This document shows, one piece after another, positions 18,718 through 26,508 of a DNA stretch of 64,000 nucleotides. This stretch comes from JBFWMG01 sp050251715 (GTDB lineage Bacteria; Desulfobacterota; Desulfovibrionia; Desulfovibrionales; Desulfovibrionaceae). Within the stretch, counting starts at the first letter, position 1. Each line of letters opens with the position of its first letter. Made by a program: the position numbers and the translations under genes. The notes under the pieces were generated by a model. That model was not told the origin of the DNA. It did not search any database and worked only from the letters and a program-made list of their open reading frames with translations. Location of the stretch: NCBI GenBank assembly GCA_050251715.1, contig JBFWMG010000016.1:6237-70236 (forward strand). Reading direction: 5' to 3'.

Positions 18718-19828
18718 CGACGACGCCAAAATACTTTCATCGTTCCAGCGCATCCTGCAAAAGGCCTTCGAGGTCGATGTAGCCGCGTCTGGGGACCAGG
18801 CGCTGGAAATGCTGTCCTCCAGCGAACCCTACGCCATCGTCATCTCCGACTTCCGCATGCCCGGCCTTACCGGCGTGGAGTTTCTGTCCAAGGTCAAGGT
18901 CGTCTCCCCGGACACGGTGCGCATCATCCTGACCGGCTACGCCGACCTGGAAACCGCCATTGCCGCCGTAAACGAGGGCAACATCTACAAGTTCCTCACC
19001 AAGCCGTGCAACGGCGAAGACCTGAAAAAGGCGCTCGTCGATTCCATGAAACAGTACCGGCTGGTCACGGCCGAACGCGAAGTGCTGGAAAAAACCCTGG
19101 CCCAGACCGTGGAACTGCTCACGGAAATCCTGTCGCTGACCAACAAGGAGGCCTTTGAAAAAGCCCACCGCATGAAGCGCTATGTGCGCTACATCGCCGA
19201 AAACATGGATCCGGGCCAACAGTGGATGTACGAAATGGCCTGCATGCTCAGCTTCATCGGCTGCATCCTGGTTTCCGATGAGACACTGGGAAAAATCCAC
19301 AAGGGCAAGACGGTGACAGAACGGGAGATGGAGGAGTTCAGAAGCCATCCCATGACCGGCTACCTGTGGCTGGAAAAGATCCCCCGCCTCAAGGACATTG
19401 CCGAGATGGTGCTCTTCCAGGGCAAGGGATTCGACGGGTCGGGCTTTCCCACCTCGGGCAAGGCCGGATTCGACATCCCCCTGGGAGGACGCATCCTCAA
19501 GGCGGTCGGCGATTTCGACAACCAGTTGCAACGCCACGCCACCACCAAGGACGCCTTCGAGGCGCTGGAAGAGCATATCGAGCAATACGATCCCGAGGTG
19601 CTGTATTTTCTGGAGGGCATGCTCGGTGTGGAGAGCCGCTACGAAGTCCAGACGGTGCGCGTGAACGAACTGCGGGCGGGCATGATCCTGCATCAGACCG
19701 TGTACACCAAGGGCGGCACCCTGGTGCTGCGCAAGAACATGGAACTGACCGACCACTCGCTGCAACGGTTGCGGCAATTCGCGGCCAACAACCCCCTTCA
19801 GGAACCCATCAAGGTGCTTGCGCCCTGA
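18692..19828 (+). CDS. response regulator with degenerate HD-GYP domain
   Basis: Receiver (VDDDAKILSSFQRIL; Asp in VISDFRMPG; Lys in FLTKPCNGE) followed by an HD-GYP-like half, 378 aa. The fold markers remain (AHRMKRYVRYIAE, FRSHPMTGYLWLEKIP, FDGSGFPTSGKAG). The catalytic HD dyad is replaced by SF in MLSFIGCIL, and the HHE motif reads FQGKGFDG. It therefore probably does not hydrolyse c-di-GMP and may bind it or a partner instead. It starts 26 bases inside the previous gene. Confidence 0.83.
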   Translation: MKNKVLIVDDDAKILSSFQRILQKAFEVDVAASGDQALEMLSSSEPYAIVISDFRMPGLTGVEFLSKVKVVSPDTVRIILTGYADLETAIAAVNEGNIYKFLTKPCNGEDLKKALVDSMKQYRLVTAEREVLEKTLAQTVELLTEILSLTNKEAFEKAHRMKRYVRYIAENMDPGQQWMYEMACMLSFIGCILVSDETLGKIHKGKTVTEREMEEFRSHPMTGYLWLEKIPRLKDIAEMVLFQGKGFDGSGFPTSGKAGFDIPLGGRILKAVGDFDNQLQRHATTKDAFEALEEHIEQYDPEVLYFLEGMLGVESRYEVQTVRVNELRAGMILHQTVYTKGGTLVLRKNMELTDHSLQRLRQFAANNPLQEPIKVLAP

Positions 19829-19851
19829 CGCGCCGCCCTCGGGAAGCAACT

Positions 19852-20850
19852 ATGCCCAAGCCCACCCCTCTCCCTCGCGTCCTCATGGTGGATGACGATC
19901 CCAAGGTGCTGCAAGCCTTCAAATGGTCCCTTGGCAAATCCTTTGACCTGCATCTGTGCCAGGGGGGCGCGGAGGGCTTGCGCCTGATCGAAACCATGCC
20001 GTTCATGGTCGTGGTCAGCGATCTCATGATGCCGGGCATGGACGGCATCGCGTTTTTGAAAAAGGTGTGCGAGTTGGCGCCGAACACCGTGCGCATGGTG
20101 CTCACCGGCAACGCCACCATCACCAACGCGGTCGACGCCGTGAACAACGGGTATATTTTCCGCTTCCTCACCAAGCCCTGCCCGCCCGAAATCCTGAAGC
20201 GCGCCATTCGAGACGGCGTGCGGCAGTTCGAGATGGCCAAGGCCCATGGCCAATTGCAGGAATTGCGGGTGTTGCACGGCGCCATGGAGGGCGTGGTGCA
20301 GGGATTGACCTCGCTGGTGGAGGTGCGCGATCCCTACACCGCGGGCCACCAACGCAAGGTGACCGCATTGGCCGTCGCCCTGGCCGAGGCCATGGGCCTG
20401 GATCAGGGCGCCCTGCCCGGACTGCGCCTGGCCGGCATGGTGCACGACATAGGCAAGCTGTACGTCCCGGCGGAGTTCCTCAACAAGCCCGGCAGGCTGT
20501 CCGACGCCGAGTTCGCCATCATCAAGACCCACCCGCAGGTGGGGTTCGACATCCTCGACCCCGTGGCCTTTCCCTGGCCGGTCAGCCGCATTGTGGTGCA
20601 GCATCACGAACGGCTGGACGGATCCGGCTATCCCCACGGCGTGAGGGGCGACGACATGCTGCTGGAGGCGCGCATACTGGCCGTGGCCGATGTGGTGGAC
20701 GCCATTACCACGCACCGGCCCTACAGGCCGGGGCTCGGCATACAGATGGCGCTTGACGAACTGCGCAAGTACGCGGGTGTCCAATTCGATCCCAAGGTGG
20801 TGGAGACGTGCGTCCGCCTCATCGAATCCGGCGCATACGTCGTGGAATAA
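19852..20850 (+). CDS. response regulator with intact HD-GYP phosphodiesterase domain
   Basis: Receiver (VDDDPKVLQAF; Asp in VVVSDLMMPG; Lys in FLTKPCPPE) plus HD-GYP, 332 aa. Catalytic motifs are complete: AGHQRKVT, HDIGKLYVP, KTHPQVGFDIL, QHHERLDGSGYPHG and DVVDAITTHRP. The expected activity is c-di-GMP hydrolysis controlled by phosphorylation. The ATG 19852 follows the previous stop by 23 bases. With the kinase and the two upstream regulators it forms one signalling operon. Confidence 0.88.
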   Translation: MPKPTPLPRVLMVDDDPKVLQAFKWSLGKSFDLHLCQGGAEGLRLIETMPFMVVVSDLMMPGMDGIAFLKKVCELAPNTVRMVLTGNATITNAVDAVNNGYIFRFLTKPCPPEILKRAIRDGVRQFEMAKAHGQLQELRVLHGAMEGVVQGLTSLVEVRDPYTAGHQRKVTALAVALAEAMGLDQGALPGLRLAGMVHDIGKLYVPAEFLNKPGRLSDAEFAIIKTHPQVGFDILDPVAFPWPVSRIVVQHHERLDGSGYPHGVRGDDMLLEARILAVADVVDAITTHRPYRPGLGIQMALDELRKYAGVQFDPKVVETCVRLIESGAYVVE

Positions 20851-20886
20851 GCCCCCACATCGATCCCGGGCAACGGCCCGAACGCC

Positions 20887-21675
20887 TCACGGCGCGGCGC
20901 GGCCCTGCCCGTCCCCCAGGCGGCGCATCATCCTGCCCAGGATGATGCGGGCGCGTTTTTGCACCACGCGGGAGTCGCCCGCCGGGTTCCAGCGCAGGGG
21001 GCTGGGCAGCACGGCGGCCAACCGGGCGGCCTGTTCCTGGCTCAAGCCTGCGGCGGATACGCCAAAATAGTGCCGCGCCGCGGCTTCGATCCCAAAAACC
21101 CCACGCCCCCACTCCGCCACGTTCAGGTACAGCTCCAGGATGCGCTTCTTGGTCAGCGCCCGTTCCAGCCGCGCCGCGACCACGGCCTCGCGCGCCTTGC
21201 GCAGCAGGCTGCGCTCCGGCGTAAAAAAGAGGTTCTTGGCCAGTTGCTGGGTGATGGTGCTGCCGCCCGCCTTGATCTCGCCCCTGGCCACGTTGCGTTC
21301 CAGCGCGTCCCACATGGCCCCGGTGTCAAACCCGTCATGGCTCCAGAAGGCGTCGTCCTCGGCAATGGTCACGGCCATGACCACGTATTGGGAGATGCGC
21401 GGCAGCGGCACCCACTGCTGGGTCACGCCATAGGGCTTGCCCTTGTCCCGCTCCCGCGCCTCGCGAAAGGCCATGAACGCGGTGCGGCCGGGGTTTTCCG
21501 TTGCCAGATGCGCCACGTCGGGCCACACCAGCCACGGGGCCACCGCAAGCGCGGCCACAACCACAAGCCCCGCCAAGGCGGCGAACAGCCAGCCCAGCGG
21601 GGTGCGCGGCGGGCGCACCCAACGCGTCGGCGTCCGTGGCGCGCCCATGGGTGGCAAAGGGGAGGTCTGCGGCAT
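20887..21675 (-). CDS. mtgA: monofunctional biosynthetic peptidoglycan transglycosylase
   Basis: Inner-membrane glycosyltransferase (GT51) that polymerises lipid II, 262 aa. A single transmembrane helix (LGWLFAALAGLVVVAALAVA) is followed by the catalytic domain with AEDDAFWSHDGFD (the glutamate in EDD is catalytic), GGSTITQQLAKNLFF, and RILELYLNVAEWGRGVFGIE. There is no transpeptidase domain. The gene converges with the HD-GYP gene. Confidence 0.9.
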   Translation of the reverse strand: MPQTSPLPPMGAPRTPTRWVRPPRTPLGWLFAALAGLVVVAALAVAPWLVWPDVAHLATENPGRTAFMAFREARERDKGKPYGVTQQWVPLPRISQYVVMAVTIAEDDAFWSHDGFDTGAMWDALERNVARGEIKAGGSTITQQLAKNLFFTPERSLLRKAREAVVAARLERALTKKRILELYLNVAEWGRGVFGIEAAARHYFGVSAAGLSQEQAARLAAVLPSPLRWNPAGDSRVVQKRARIILGRMMRRLGDGQGRAAP

Positions 21676-21773
21676 GGCGGAGCCATAGCACGACAGCGCC
21701 CGCAGTCAAGGGCGCGCCGGCGCGCCGCGCCGCCCTGCGTTCAGAAGGCATTCCCGCGCCTGGCCGGGCCGGG

Positions 21774-22949
21774 TCAGCTGAATATCACGGATAACGGCGC
21801 AAAACCGAAGAGAAAGACATCCCCCTTGACCAATTCACGCACGCCCTGGTGGTCCGCCGCCAGCAGCGCGCACACGGGCGTGCCGTCCTGCAGCAACCCG
21901 GTCACCTCCACCATGGCCCCGTCCTCGGCCACGGTGGTGACCACGCCGGAGAAGGTGTTGCGCGCGGGCGGGGGCAGCGGTTCGGGCGCCCGCCGCACAT
22001 CCGCCCAGGTCGCCTTGACCAGGGCCGTGACCTGGCGCCCCTCGGCCAGCCCAAGCTTGCCGCAGCTGTCCGTGGTGATGATGCCGGTCAATTCGTATCC
22101 CGACGGCGTGCGCATGGTCACCTCGCTGGCCACCGGGGTGGCCCGGACCCGCGCCACCACGCCATGAAAGGTGTTGCGCACGCTGGTGGCCACGTTGAAT
22201 TCCTTGAGCAGGTGATGCCGGATGATGTGCTTGAGGTCGTTGTCGGCAAGGGCGACATAGGCGGCGGTGAAATCCGCCTTGGTGTGGCCGAGCATGGCCT
22301 GCACGGCGCGCAGCGGCATGCCGCCCCGTTGCAGCTCTATGGCGCGCGAGGTGCGCAGCACGCGGGGGTTGAGCAGCTCCTTGGGCAGGCCGGTGCGCTC
22401 CTGCTGCTCGTAAAACTTGCGGCGGATGAACCCCTGGTCCAGATCAAAGAGCGGCTCGCGGTGCGCGCCGGACGCGCCAGGCTCCGGATCAAAGGCGGCG
22501 CAGTGGCGCCTGATGCGCTCTATGGCCTTGCCGGGCAACGGGATTTCGCGCACGCCGCTGGCGTCGGGGATGTGCAGCACGCCCCGGCGGTAGTCGATGT
22601 CCCGGCGCTCATCCAGGGCCAGCACCTCCCCGAGCCGCGCCCCCGTGTAGCGCAACACCAGAAACACGATGCACACCCGTTCCCTGGAGCGGCGCGTACG
22701 GGCGTCGCGCGACACCTCCACCCACGCCTCAAAGGCGCTTTCCAGCGATTCGAGCTGCGCGCCATCCAGGTGGCGCACGCCGTCCTTCACGGTGAACAGC
22801 CTGCACGCCCTGGACCACCGCTTGTCCAGCGGGTCGCCTTCCCGGCACAGGGTCTCGTGGCTTGCCAGGGCCGCGTCGATGCGGTCGCGCAGGGCGCGTA
22901 GCCGGTGCGGTCCAAGCTGCTCCATGGGGGGCATTTTTTCAGACATCAT
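21774..22949 (-). CDS. tunR: TunR-like tungstate/molybdate-responsive regulator (recombinase-fold + two Mop domains)
   Basis: 391 aa from ATG 22949, with GGGAGA upstream. Residues 1-240 have a tyrosine-recombinase fold: Arg105 in YTGARLGEVLAL, Arg199 in NPRVLRTSRA (the usual His of HxxR is Arg196), His222 in AMLGHTKADF, and Tyr231. Two Mop/TOBE oxyanion-binding domains follow, VRNTFHGVVARVRATPV and ARNTFSGVVTTVAEDGA. This architecture matches TunR, described in sulfate reducers as a transcription regulator of molybdate/tungstate genes rather than a recombinase. It is divergent from modBAC, which fits that role. Most catalytic residues are still present, so residual strand-exchange activity cannot be excluded from sequence. 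Confidence 0.85.
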   Translation of the reverse strand: MMSEKMPPMEQLGPHRLRALRDRIDAALASHETLCREGDPLDKRWSRACRLFTVKDGVRHLDGAQLESLESAFEAWVEVSRDARTRRSRERVCIVFLVLRYTGARLGEVLALDERRDIDYRRGVLHIPDASGVREIPLPGKAIERIRRHCAAFDPEPGASGAHREPLFDLDQGFIRRKFYEQQERTGLPKELLNPRVLRTSRAIELQRGGMPLRAVQAMLGHTKADFTAAYVALADNDLKHIIRHHLLKEFNVATSVRNTFHGVVARVRATPVASEVTMRTPSGYELTGIITTDSCGKLGLAEGRQVTALVKATWADVRRAPEPLPPPARNTFSGVVTTVAEDGAMVEVTGLLQDGTPVCALLAADHQGVRELVKGDVFLFGFAPLSVIFS

Positions 22950-23250
22950 TGTTTCTCCCTGACGCGTGCGCCGGGCATGCGTGCGGCAGACCGACCCGCA
23001 CGCGGTCCAGCCAGCCCACGCCACCGGCCATGACACCGAACGGTACGTGGGCACACCGCTGCTTCACCCAGCATCGTGCACAATCGGCACGCAATGGCCC
23101 ACCCTATCCACGACGATGCATAATGCAGACCATGCAACGACGCCTGGCACACGCTTGCGGCAAAGCGTTAGCAATCATTCCCAAACCGTGCAAGACACAA
23201 AACACGCCCCTGCAAACCACACCTGCAAAGTATACAAGGCGTAAACCATT

Positions 23251-23311
23251 GCCCCACATTCACCCGTGCGCCACATGACACGAATACAACTATATGGGTG
23301 ACATGTGGGGC
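23251..23311. repeat. long imperfect inverted repeat, candidate TunR operator
   Basis: The left arm, 15 bases from 23251 (GCCCCACAT-TCACCC), and the right arm, 16 bases to 23311 (GGGTGACATGTGGGGC), are reverse complements except for one inserted base, separated by 30 bases. A partial third copy, CCACATGACA, lies in between (23271-23280). Two well-spaced inverted half-sites are what a recombinase-fold DNA-binding protein would recognise, and the gene next door encodes one. Confidence 0.6.
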
Positions 23312-23359
23312 GGTTCCATTCAAAAACCCGCAGAAGTGGCGTATATGACAGAATTGCAG

Positions 23360-23373
23360 CTACATAAATGTAG
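23360..23373. promoter_or_regulatory. 14-base palindrome in the modB upstream region
   Basis: CTACAT-AA-ATGTAG is a perfect palindrome about 220 bases before modB, next to GTATATGACA. The CTACATAA core resembles halves of known ModE operators, so it may serve the nearby ModE-like protein. This is a guess from similarity. Confidence 0.4.
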
Positions 23374-23434
23374 GTTGCACACCCACAGGAAAAACCTAAC
23401 AGCCCGTTGTTCTGGTTTTTTTCAGTTCAGGCAC

Positions 23435-23450
23435 GGATACTGTTGTATCC
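23435..23450 (+). other. small hairpin in the modB leader
   Basis: GGATAC-TGTT-GTATCC is a perfect 6-bp hairpin, preceded by a T-run at 23416-23422. It may be part of a structured leader of modBAC. No family is recognised. Confidence 0.3.
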
Positions 23451-23591
23451 GCGGCAGACAGGATTGCACCGCACCCCCGCCGCTGCGGCGGTTCGCACAA
23501 GGAACACACGCATGCACGCCGCGCCCTTTGCCTCCAACCCCACGCCGCCGCCTGGCGCGCCGTCTGGCGCGCCGGGAACGCAGGCCCGGTC

Positions 23592-24293
23592 ATGACCGAC
23601 ATGATCGGCATGGCCGGCCTGCCCTCCTGGCTGCTCGACTGCGTCACGCCCCTGGCGCTCACGCTCAAGGTGGCGGGACTGGCCACCCTGGCCGCCCTGG
23701 TGAGCGGGCTTGCGGCGGCCTACGTGCTGTCGCGGTGGCGTTTCCCTGGCCGGGACGTGCTCGACGCCGTGTGCACCCTGCCCCTGGTCATGCCGCCCAC
23801 GGTGCTCGGCTACTACCTGCTGGTGCTCATCGGCAGGCGGGGCGTGTTCGGGCAGTGGCTCCAGGCCACCTTTGGCATCACCCTCATGTTCACATGGCAG
23901 GGCGCGGTCATCGCGGCCACGGTGGTCGCCTTTCCCCTGGTGTTCAAGTCCGCCCGCGCCGCGCTTGAGGGCGTGGGCAGGCAGTACGAGGACGCGGCAC
24001 GCACCCTGGGCCAGGGCGAGTGGGCCGTCTTTTTGCGCGTGTCGCTGCCGCTCGCCTTCCGGGGCGTGCTGGCCGGCACCATGCTCGCCTTTGCCCGGGC
24101 CATGGGCGAATTCGGCGCCACGCTCATGGTGGCGGGCAATCTGCCCGGCCGCACCCAGACGCTTTCGCTGGCCGTGTATTCCGCCGTGCAGGCGGGCAAG
24201 GACGACCTGGCCAACATCCTGGTCCTGGTCATCAGCGTGGTCTGCGTGGCCATACTCGTGCTTACCAGCCGCTTGCTGCGGCCCACATATTAA
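23592..24293 (+). CDS. modB: molybdate/tungstate ABC transporter permease
   Basis: Inner-membrane permease, 233 aa, with five to six hydrophobic segments. The ABC-importer EAA loop is clear: YEDAARTLGQGEWAVFLRVS followed by LPLAFRGVLAG, and then FARAMGEFGATLMVAGN, which is typical of ModB. The gene order here is B-A-C rather than A-B-C. No strong RBS stands before ATG 23592, and in-frame ATGs at 23601 and 23610 are alternatives. Confidence 0.9.
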   Translation: MTDMIGMAGLPSWLLDCVTPLALTLKVAGLATLAALVSGLAAAYVLSRWRFPGRDVLDAVCTLPLVMPPTVLGYYLLVLIGRRGVFGQWLQATFGITLMFTWQGAVIAATVVAFPLVFKSARAALEGVGRQYEDAARTLGQGEWAVFLRVSLPLAFRGVLAGTMLAFARAMGEFGATLMVAGNLPGRTQTLSLAVYSAVQAGKDDLANILVLVISVVCVAILVLTSRLLRPTY

Positions 24294-24326
24294 CCCACAC
24301 AACACCTCACCATGAAGGAGTCGCCC

Positions 24327-25085
24327 ATGTCCCGCACCAGCCTCAACATCCTGTGTCTTCTCGCATTCATGCTGCTCGTCGCAGCCCCGGTCCACGCGGA
24401 GAAGCTCGTGGTTTCCGCCGCAGCCAGCCTGACCGACGCGTTCAACGACATCGAACCCGCCTTCGAGGCCGCCCACCCCGGCGTGGACGTGGAACTCAAC
24501 TACGCCTCGTCCGGAGCGCTGTTCCGCCAGATCGAGCAGGGCGCGCCCGTGGACGTGTTCGCCTCGGCCAATCCCAAGTGGATGAACAAGGCCGTGGACG
24601 GCGGATTCGCCGACAAGGCCGCCGTGAAGATCTTTGCCCGCAACGCCCTGGTGCTGGCCACGCCCGCCGACAATCCCGCCGCCGTCACCGGCGTGGCCGA
24701 CCTGTCCGGCGGCAAGGTCAAGACCATCGCCATCGGCACGCCCGAAACCGTGCCCGCGGGCCAGTACGCCAAGGCCGCGCTCACCGCGTCCGGCGTGTAC
24801 GACACCCTGGCGGCCAAATACATCTTCTGCGAGAGCGTGCGCCAGGTGCTCGACTACGTGGTGCGCGGCGAAGTGGACTGCGGTTTCGTGTACAAGACCG
24901 ACGCGGTCAAGGGCGGCGACAAGGTCAAGATCATTGCGGAAGTGCCCCTGGAAAAGCCCGTGACCTACCCCATAGCCGTGCTCAAGGAAGCCGCCAACGC
25001 CAAGGCGGCCAAGGCGTTCGTGGATTTCGTCACCAGCGACAAGGGGAGCGCGCTGTTGCAGGGCAGGGGTTTTAACCGGCCGTAA
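24327..25085 (+). CDS. modA: molybdate/tungstate-binding periplasmic protein
   Basis: Solute-binding protein, 252 aa. ATG 24327 is preferred over 24312 because AAGGAG lies between them at proper spacing. The signal peptide ILCLLAFMLLVAAPVHAEK precedes the mature family start VVSAAASLTDAFNDIEPAFE. The motifs NYASSGALFRQIEQGAPVDV, FARNALVLATPADN and GEVDCGFVYKTDAV mark the oxyanion site. Molybdate versus tungstate cannot be told from sequence. Confidence 0.92.
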   Translation: MSRTSLNILCLLAFMLLVAAPVHAEKLVVSAAASLTDAFNDIEPAFEAAHPGVDVELNYASSGALFRQIEQGAPVDVFASANPKWMNKAVDGGFADKAAVKIFARNALVLATPADNPAAVTGVADLSGGKVKTIAIGTPETVPAGQYAKAALTASGVYDTLAAKYIFCESVRQVLDYVVRGEVDCGFVYKTDAVKGGDKVKIIAEVPLEKPVTYPIAVLKEAANAKAAKAFVDFVTSDKGSALLQGRGFNRP

Positions 25086-25100
25086 CCAATCAGGGATCCC

Positions 25101-25850
25101 ATGCAGTTCAATATCGACATCACCAAGCGCATGCGCAGCGGGGGAGAGGAATTCCTCCTCCGCTCGCGCTTTGCCTCCTCCGACACGTCGCTGGTGCTGT
25201 TCGGCCCTTCGGGGTCGGGCAAGACGCTGACGCTCCAGGCCATTGCCGGGATGCTCACCCCGGACGCCGGCCGCATCGCGGTCAATGGCGACGTGTTCTT
25301 CGACGCCGCCACCGGGGTGAACGTGCCCACCCGGCGGCGGGGCGTGGGCTATGTGTTCCAGGACTACGCCCTGTTCCCGCACCTGACCCTGTGGGACAAT
25401 GTGGCCTTTGGCCTCAAGCCGCTCTTTGGCAGGGTGGGCAGGGAACAGGCGCGCCAGGTGGACGAACTGCTCGACCTCTTTGGCCTGGCGAACCTGGCGC
25501 GGCACAGGCCGGCCGCGCTTTCGGGCGGCCAGAAGCAGCGCACGGCCCTGGCCCGCGCCCTGGCCACCAAGCCGCGCATCCTGCTGCTGGACGAGCCTTT
25601 CAGCGCCCTGGACCAGCCCTTGCGCCTGCGCATGCGCAAGGAGATCTCACGGGTGCTGGAGCATTTCCGGATTCCCATGATTATGGTCACCCACGATTCG
25701 GACGAGGTGGAATCCTTTGCCCAGGCCGTGGTGGTGTACCGGCAGGGCCACGTGGTGGGCGTGCATTCCGCCCTCGACATCGCCGCATCCGGCGGCAACG
25801 TGGCCGACACCATCCGGGGCGAGGTCGCCCTGGCCTACGAAAACCTGTAG
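25101..25850 (+). CDS. modC: molybdate/tungstate ABC transporter ATPase lacking a Mop domain
   Basis: ATP-binding subunit, 249 aa, with Walker A GPSGSGKT, Q-loop YVFQDYALFPHLTL, signature LSGGQKQRTALARAL, Walker B ILLLDEPFSALD and the H-loop VTHDSDEVE. Many ModC proteins run to about 350 aa with a C-terminal Mop domain that lets the metal inhibit transport. This one ends right after the ATPase core, so feedback must come from transcription. Confidence 0.9.
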   Translation: MQFNIDITKRMRSGGEEFLLRSRFASSDTSLVLFGPSGSGKTLTLQAIAGMLTPDAGRIAVNGDVFFDAATGVNVPTRRRGVGYVFQDYALFPHLTLWDNVAFGLKPLFGRVGREQARQVDELLDLFGLANLARHRPAALSGGQKQRTALARALATKPRILLLDEPFSALDQPLRLRMRKEISRVLEHFRIPMIMVTHDSDEVESFAQAVVVYRQGHVVGVHSALDIAASGGNVADTIRGEVALAYENL

Positions 25851-25939
25851 CCGCCCCCGGCGCACGCCCGTCAGGCGCAAGGCCAGCGCCATGCGCACCC
25901 CGCCATCATGCGCGGGCTATGGGAAAAAGAAGGGGGCTG

Positions 25940-26314
25940 TTATTTGGGCTCCGCGCAGTGCATGGCCATGTCCAGGGGGATGCACTCCTCCGCCTTTATG
26001 ACCGCATACTCTTCCACCGCCGCAATCCACGCCTCGTAGCCGCGCACCAGCTGCACGGCAAAGGGCGTGAGCCGGTAGCCCGCCTTGTTTCCGCCCAGTT
26101 TCTCCACCAGGGGACGGCCCAATGAGGCCTCCATCTTTTTGATGCGTCCCCACGCCCGGCGGTAGGACATGCCCAGCGCCTCGGCCGCGCCGGACAACGA
26201 ACCGCGCGCCTCGATGCCCTGCAGCAGCTCGGCCTTGCCCGGTCCCAGCGAAAAGCCCTCGTCGCATTCGAGCCAGATACGCAACTTGAAGCGCAGTCTC
26301 GTTTTTTCCAACAT
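25940..26314 (-). CDS. ModE-like winged-helix regulator without sensor domain
   Basis: 124 aa from ATG 26314. The whole protein matches the N-terminal wHTH of ModE: LLQGIEARGSLSGAAEALGM, YRRAWGRIKKMEASLGRPLV and EKLGGNKAGYRLTPFAVQLV. The Mop/TOBE ligand-binding half is absent, so it cannot sense molybdate in the classical way. It is transcribed away from the MoeA-like gene and convergent with modC. Confidence 0.85.
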   Translation of the reverse strand: MLEKTRLRFKLRIWLECDEGFSLGPGKAELLQGIEARGSLSGAAEALGMSYRRAWGRIKKMEASLGRPLVEKLGGNKAGYRLTPFAVQLVRGYEAWIAAVEEYAVIKAEECIPLDMAMHCAEPK

Positions 26315-26401
26315 GCCTTCCCCCTTTCCACCCTGTGTCGCACCATATCGCAACCACTTGAAACATCACTATAACATGCTTTTCAAACAAAACCAACACA
26401 C

Positions 26402-26430
26402 TTGACATGCTATGCCTCAAAGAGCATAAA
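26402..26430 (+). promoter_or_regulatory. sigma-70-type promoter of the MoeA-like gene
   Basis: TTGACA (26402-26407) and CATAAA (26425-26430) are 17 bases apart in an AT-rich intergenic stretch. The leader to ATG 26509 would be about 70 bases. Upstream, AACATGC (26373-26379) and its partner GCTATG suggest a regulator site, but the symmetry is poor. Confidence 0.6.
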
Positions 26431-26508
26431 AAACACGAATACCATGCCTCTCGTGACATAATAACATCGCGAAACAGCGGATGCCGCGACAATGAGGAGA
26501 TCAGACCC

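Larger units (their letters stand above)
22950..23591. promoter_or_regulatory. 642-base divergent regulatory region between tunR and modB
   Basis: No convincing gene lies here. Composition falls in AT-rich patches between 23190 and 23440. The region holds a long broken inverted repeat (23251-23311), a 14-base palindrome (23360-23373), AAAAACC/GGTTTTT arms (23390-23396, 23414-23420) and a small hairpin (23435-23450). These are listed separately or below. A riboswitch is possible in the modB leader but I cannot assign a family. Confidence 0.55.
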
